Shown: positions 58,881-64,000 of the stretch, one piece after another
Layout: each line of letters begins with the position of its first letter
Numbering within the stretch: the first letter of the stretch is position 1
Origin: Gnetum montanum
Lineage: Eukaryota; Streptophyta; Gnetopsida; Gnetales; Gnetaceae
Assembly: GCA_015680685.1 (NCBI GenBank)
Contig: MNCI01023815.1
Coordinates: 75,558 to 139,557, forward strand
Reading direction: 5' to 3'
DNA length: 64,000 nt
Position numbers and translations under genes: made by a program
Notes under the pieces: generated by a model
The model's input: the letters and a program-made list of their open reading frames with translations, nothing else
The model's database searches: none
Told to the model about the DNA's origin: nothing

Positions 58881-59600
58881 ATGGGTTCTCCTCCTTTTGT
58901 TGAGGATGACACCCTTTACCAAAATCTAGAATCAACCTTGGAGAACAACCAAGGTGAGGAAAGGATAGAGTCCAAGGCCCAAAGAACATCAAAAGATAGA
59001 TCTCATGGTCATTCATCCAAAGACAAGGAGAAAGATAAAGACAAGGAGAAGGACCAAACAAAGGACCATAAGAGAATGACTAGTAGGCATCGTTCTCATA
59101 CCTCCATCTTCATTATCCTTCTCATCATCAAATTCTGACAAGAGGATCTATGGCTAGTACATAAGGAGAAATAATCAGGATTGAGATGAAGATGATAGGA
59201 AATTCCACCATGATGATGGAAACTGGGAGCGTAGATAACCATGAAAGGAACAGAAGCATCACTTGGAAAGGAGGCATAGCAAGTCTCATCATAGGAAACA
59301 TGGCCATGATAGGAGCCACCATGAATGCAATGGCTATGATGAACCATTACTAGCTATCAAGAACATGCTTAATATTTCCGTAGTTCAAATCCCCACCAAG
59401 CATCAAAAGGATAGTAGGCTTAAAAAGACGAATATGAACAATATTCCTAAATTTCAAGGAGGATATAATGTTGATCTTCAGCATCATCTACAAGATTTTC
59501 ATGATGCATGTGCCTTATAGAACATCGAGAATAAGTGGTAGAAGCTAAAACTATTCCCAAGTGTTGAGACCAACATTGCTCGTAAAATGGGACCTTATCC
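58881..59600 (+). pseudogene. gag-like remnant
   Basis: A Lys/Glu/Asp/His-rich charged stretch (58930-59340) is followed by NIPKFQGGYNVDLQHHLQDF and HDACAL at 59430-59518 and, past a stop, NIENKWWKLKLFPS. This resembles the start of a retrotransposon gag core (FxGxxxxDPxxHLxxF, then xLFP). No other parts of the element are seen around it. Confidence 0.5.
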
Positions 59601-60904
59601 TTCCATCACAAAACCTTAAGTTCATCTGGCTATTAATAGCACATAACAAAACAAATAAAAATTAAACTAAAAATCAAATCTATACTATTATCATTACCAA
59701 ACCACACCACACTAGTACTACTCCCATTGTTACTACCATAACGACCACCATCTTCTGCTACATTCGTCACATTGCTCTCTTCCCTCTACACCATGATGTC
59801 CATGCCCTACTCACTAGCACCAACAGCATCAACAAATCTCAGGAAGTCATTGGTGGCCAATTTGTGAAGGTAAAAAGTAGTTGCAGAAATTAGCAAGTGT
59901 GGGGATTAAGAAATGCAAGAAACCCACAAAAAGTCATTGGTGGATATTAGAGATACATAGGTGTTTCAAGATTTATTTTATCACATTTGACCATTTTTTG
60001 TAACTAGATCTATGTCTAGTGTTTCTTAGTTTAAAAGGTAAGGGATTATTTACTTTGTTAGCTTGTAATTTTGGCTCTATTCTACTTTTGCATTTGCTAC
60101 CTCTGTTGCAGTAACACTTTTCCTTGATCCTAATTTTCCAAGCATTGGTTTTTCATGTTATCCAAATATCCCACATACATAACCCATTTTGAAGCATTCT
60201 CACCCTAGATATATTCCTAAAAAACCTCTCATTTTCAAAATATTAGTTCAAATTTTATAATTCTAAAGGTAACCCCCTTGCATAATTCATATTTCCACAG
60301 CTAGCTTTCATGTTTCTCTACTAAGCTTGACTTATTTTGGGGGGCTTTCATTATTTGAACACTTCTTGATGCATCATTTAGTTTCTTCTATCCTTTTCTA
60401 GTGTGAACAAGTTGTGATTTGAAAATTTTTCTCTACATTTAATCTTGGGATGCTTTCTTTGAAGTGTTTCTTTTCCATGCTGTTATTTTCACTCTAGAGC
60501 TTGTTAGAGCTTCGAAATCAAATTATTGGTAGACATACCATGTCATAAAATAATTTAATTTTTAGTTTCCTATTCACATCAATGCCTAAGGTTTATTAGT
60601 GAAGAATCCCAATACCTAAAATATGGTAGTTGATGTGAGAAGACATTCAAAGGAACTAAGGGCTCCAAAAACTCATTTTTCCATGCTTCTAGTCTTTTAT
60701 AAACAAGTTTAAACTTGTACTTTACAAGTTTTTAGTTTTTAAAATAATAATAATAACCATAATATATCAGTAAATATGGATATGTTTTGTTTATTTACTA
60801 CCTCCATATTTACTCTCAAGTTTATTTTATAATTAAATGATTGATTTACTCTTAGTTAATTTTATAGTTAATTAACTATTAACTTACTCTCAGTTGTTGA
60901 TTGA
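59601..60904. other. AT-rich stretch, probably including U3 of element D
   Basis: No coding frame supported. The left end of element D's LTR must lie in or near here but could not be placed. Confidence 0.4.
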
Positions 60905-61574
60905 CAAGTATATATGGAGAAAAATAAGGAGAAGGAGAAGAATGTAAGGGCTATGAAAGCCACCTAGATGAAGAGGATCACTATAAGGAAGAAAGGGGAA
61001 AGAAAAGTCTTTGGGCTTCTCTCTTTTTCTTTTCATATCTTGCTTCTTCTTCCCTTTTTCCTTCCCTTCTCCTATTCCATACCATCATCTTCTGATCCCA
61101 TATCCCTTTTCTCTTTCCATATTAGTGTTGTTGTTGCTACATGTAACTCACTACCTAGTGATTTGCTGCTTGGATGCTTCTTGTTGTTGCTACTATTAGT
61201 TATTATTGGATGGTGTTTTTGTCTACAAGCTATTGATACCACTTGTTGCAGCTGCTATGTACCACCACCATGGTTACTTGTAGCCATTAATGAATTTGCT
61301 AAGTTCTATATTTTCTCTAATTCTTGTTATTTTCTTTCTAATATTATGTCTTTCTAAATTATTTCATCTTAAATATTTTTGTTTGAAAATAATTTAATAT
61401 TTTCACATTTAGTGATTTTATTTAAATTATTAGTCATGTTCCCTTCCACAGAGACTATTCCCAGGCTAGCTATGCCCATAAGCAAGATGCCCTAGGCAAT
61501 AACCTTGTCAAACCATGAATTTTAGGGGCATTGTGTGTTAGTGTGCCTTCATAGCCAAAATTTTTGTATCAACA
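60905..61574 (+). repeat. 3' part of the 5' LTR of element D
   Basis: A TATATATG box at 60909-60916 and an end at GTATCAACA (61574), eight bases before a primer-like site. The LTR start is not identified. The 129-codon open frame at 60968-61357 lies inside this LTR. Confidence 0.5.
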
Positions 61575-61581
61575 TCCTCTC

Positions 61582-61600
61582 TAGTACTAGAAGGAGAGCC
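61582..61600 (+). other. Primer-binding site of element D
   Basis: TAGTACTAGAAGGAGAGCC differs from the site of A at three places, all G to A, as expected of decay of the same site. Confidence 0.6.
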
Positions 61601-61746
61601 ACCATTATGGTTTTCCTCAACCAACTTTCATTCCTCTAATATCTTATCCTTAGTTTTAATTTTCTTTCTTTTCTTCCTACTTTAATCAAAAATCCAAAAA
61701 ATAATTTATTTAAAAAGGAAAATCACTTTTATTATCTACTTAGTTT

Positions 61747-63645
61747 ATGGTTGGGCCTAGTGAAACTCTTAGGTCTCAAACTAGAAAAACACCAGAACAA
61801 AGTTTCCTAGCCAACAATTTTCCAATGCATATTCCTACAAGACCTAGATCTAAGTTCTCACATTCTTAAAATATGGAAAGCCCTATTGCCCAACCTTTGA
61901 TCAACAATCCCTTCAACTTTTGAAAATTCAACCTAATTCCAAAACCTCTTCAACATACTTCCCTTTATTTCAATCCCTTTTTTAATGATGCTCATCAACA
62001 TCTTTAAAATTTTGATACATTACTAAGCATCCACAACATAGTTTAACATGATGTGGCCTATAGGTCTTTTGCAATACTTTCCAAGGTACAATAACTCAAT
62101 GATTTCTAACTCTTCCCAACTCATTAATCTTAACTTAGAATGACTTCCAATCACTTTTCCTCTTCCAATTTGACAAATTTACTAGCCTCACTATAGCTTC
62201 TAGTAACGTTACTAGCCTGCGAAAGCTTAGTGGAGAAACTATTACAAATTTTAATTTAAGATTCCTCAAGCAATTTTTGTATGTTCCTAGTGAGATGTGA
62301 CCACAACCAGAAAGAATCTTAATCTTTTTCCTCTTAACCATAGATCCCTTCTTTGCATATGTAATCAAATCTAATCCCAATATCACTGACTTGCAAGGAG
62401 CCATGTCCAAAGCAGTCGAACTTGAAGAAGTCACTCTTAAAAATTCATTACAATCCCAATTCAAAACTCTTGGCTTAAGTTCCCAAACCCCAATAGTCCC
62501 AAATCCTTTTCAAACTAATCCTCCAATCTTTAACTCTCTACCAAATATTCAAATCCCAAATGCTTCTTCTTCTTCTTTTCTTCTCAAAACCTTGGCCTAA
62601 ATGATGATCAATTAAAGGCCTTAATTCAATCTATTATCAACCATTCCTCCATACCCTCTATCACTAACCCTAAATCTACACAAACCTTTAACTTACCAAA
62701 AGTTAAGCATCAACCTCCAATGTACCAATTCTTAACCACCCTACAAAAGCTTTCTAATGAAGTGATTAAACTAAAATGCAATAATGTTAAGACAAGAAAT
62801 CAACATAATGAGGCAAATGGAAACCTAGGAGAAGCAACTCTTAGTGAATATTGTAGGTTACATGACATTAGAAAACATTCTAAGAAGTCTTACTCTAAAT
62901 TCCAAGCCTTATATGGGGATATCACACAAGAAGTACAAAACAACCAAAAGGAAAAAACCCCACTAATGGTTCTATAAATCCCTAGTGAAACTGAAAATGA
63001 ATCAGTAGCATCCTTTGAGTAGGTTATGATCAATGAACCAACCCCTACAAATGCATGATTTATGAAGATGATCGACATCATGAACAACTCTAGTAGCCCA
63101 AAGAGAAATACATGCATCCCTCCTAGCAAGCAAAACCACAATAATTCATCTCAACTTGGAACATCATTACAAGTCCATAATCATTCCAACCAAAACCAAC
63201 CTAAGCCCAAGAGTAAGATGAAAACTTATGATCTTATAGAAGATTTGAAAAGGGTTAAGGCTAACATATCCATGTATGAACTTTTAAGAAGCTATACATG
63301 GATTGATCAATGAATTTAGAGATAAAGGTAAGACCCCTACAAATGAAAAACAAGTTCATTTTGTAGATGGTGTTGGAATCCTTGACACACCCATTCTTCA
63401 CCAACAGGCCAAGAAGGACCAACCTCCTTTCCTAACTAATTTAGTTATACTAGGAAAGAATGTTCATAATTGTCTAATTGATTCAAGAGCTATTGTGAAT
63501 GTTGTGCCTCTTTAGATATGAAAAACTTTAGAAGCACAAATGATTCCACAAAACTAAAGTGTTATCCAACTTGATGGATCCAACATCTGTGTAGTAGAAT
63601 CACTTAAAGATATTCAAATTCACCTAAAAAATATCCTAATTTTCA
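61747..63645 (+). pseudogene. gag-pro: gag-protease of element D (broken, truncated)
   Basis: Opens MVGPSETLRSQTRKTPEQSF at 61747 after a 172-bp leader. Gag is very degraded at 61900-62400. 62391-62977 keeps a gag C-terminal part with a finger-like LSEYCRLHDIRKHSKKSYSK. Protease begins near 63303 with FLTNLVILGKNVHNC then LIDSRAIVNVVPL at 63463-63513; the catalytic D-S/T-G reads DSR. It is cut at 63646 by another LTR. Ty3/gypsy type; whether it is also Tat-clade cannot be told without pol. Confidence 0.7.
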
Positions 63646-64000
63646 TGTGATGAGACACGATATTTCATGAGCCATGATATCGCGACTGTCGTGATATCGC
63701 ATCCCATGCGATATCGCGTACGTGATATCGTGGTCCGCCGCCAAATCTATAAATAAGAGGCGGCACTCCCCTCATTTCCAATCCTAGGCTAGAAGTAGCG
63801 AAGCTCTGGTGGATTGATCATCCTAGAGATAGAATATTTTCCATGTGCCCGCAGTAGGAGTCCCCAAGTGAACGGTTCTTTATTCGAGTAGCTTTGTACC
63901 TGAACGTAAGTTCTGTACGGCAATAAAGATGAGCTTTGTGGATAAACCTTGCAGTACATGGATAGGTTTTATTTCATGTTATTTCTTACCTGTTGTTAGC
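63646..64000 (+). mobile_element. LTR of element E, running off the window
   Basis: Begins TGTGATGAGACACGATATTT inside the protease of D (the exact first base could be 63646, 63648 or 63651). U3 is a cluster of GATATCGC palindromes (63655-63735), then TATAAATA at 63748-63755 and AATAAAG near 63924. This gives promoter and poly(A) signals of an LTR; the strand is inferred from these. Confidence 0.65.

Noticed and set aside
60968-61357. 129-codon open frame, hydrophobic
   Set aside because: It lies after a TATA box and before the LTR end of element D, is rich in T runs, and has no family match or second copy. Treated as LTR sequence.
1-64000. CRISPR arrays, rRNA, tRNA genes, bacterial promoters or operons
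   Set aside because: No such structure was seen; tandem repeats here lack spacer uniqueness and lie inside retrotransposons.

Overview
The window is repeat-only plant nuclear DNA. No rRNA, tRNA, CRISPR array, bacterial-type operon or intact host gene was found. Layered LTR retrotransposons with 5-bp target duplications, a Ty3/gypsy pol with two RNase H domains (a Tat-clade trait), Ty1/copia fragments primed from initiator tRNA-Met, and GT-AG introns point to a repeat-rich seed plant. The species cannot be told from this window. Every frame carries stops, so I describe conceptual frames. Boundaries are accurate to a few bases.

1-43064 is a three-layer nest of one Tat-clade family. Element C (minus strand, oldest) is the host: its 5' LTR is at 41566-43064, its leader and gag-protease lie at 41322-41535 and 2200-6744, and it runs off the left edge. 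Element A (plus, 6750-41316) landed in C's leader with a perfect GTACC duplication. Element B (minus, 23512-41078) landed in the 3' LTR of A with a GGAGC/GAAGC duplication. Without nested DNA, A and B are each about 17 kb.

The main discovery candidate is shared by all three elements. Between protease and reverse transcriptase lies a 4.4-kb gene on the opposite strand of the element, with eight exons. It encodes a protein of about 1,100 residues: a short N-terminus, an FCP1/NLI-interacting-factor-like HAD phosphatase domain, a long helical region, a coiled coil and an acidic His-rich tail. In A and B the splice sites sit at equivalent places and five of eight exons have identical length (119, 275, 1050, 204; exon 7 differs by one base). 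In B the phases join and the total is a multiple of three. C keeps the last exons. A 20-30 bp motif is repeated beside this gene and again between integrase and 3' LTR.

43065-53250 is a tandem array of five units (about 2.1 kb basic length), each with two decayed conserved frames and a copia LTR-like block. 53251-56102 is a copia LTR-internal-LTR-internal-LTR chain on the minus strand. 56103-58880 is AT-rich with no gene seen. 58881-59600 is a gag remnant. 60905-63645 is another decayed gypsy element (D) with a primer site like that of A-C. At 63646 it is cut by the LTR of a further element (E) that runs off the window.
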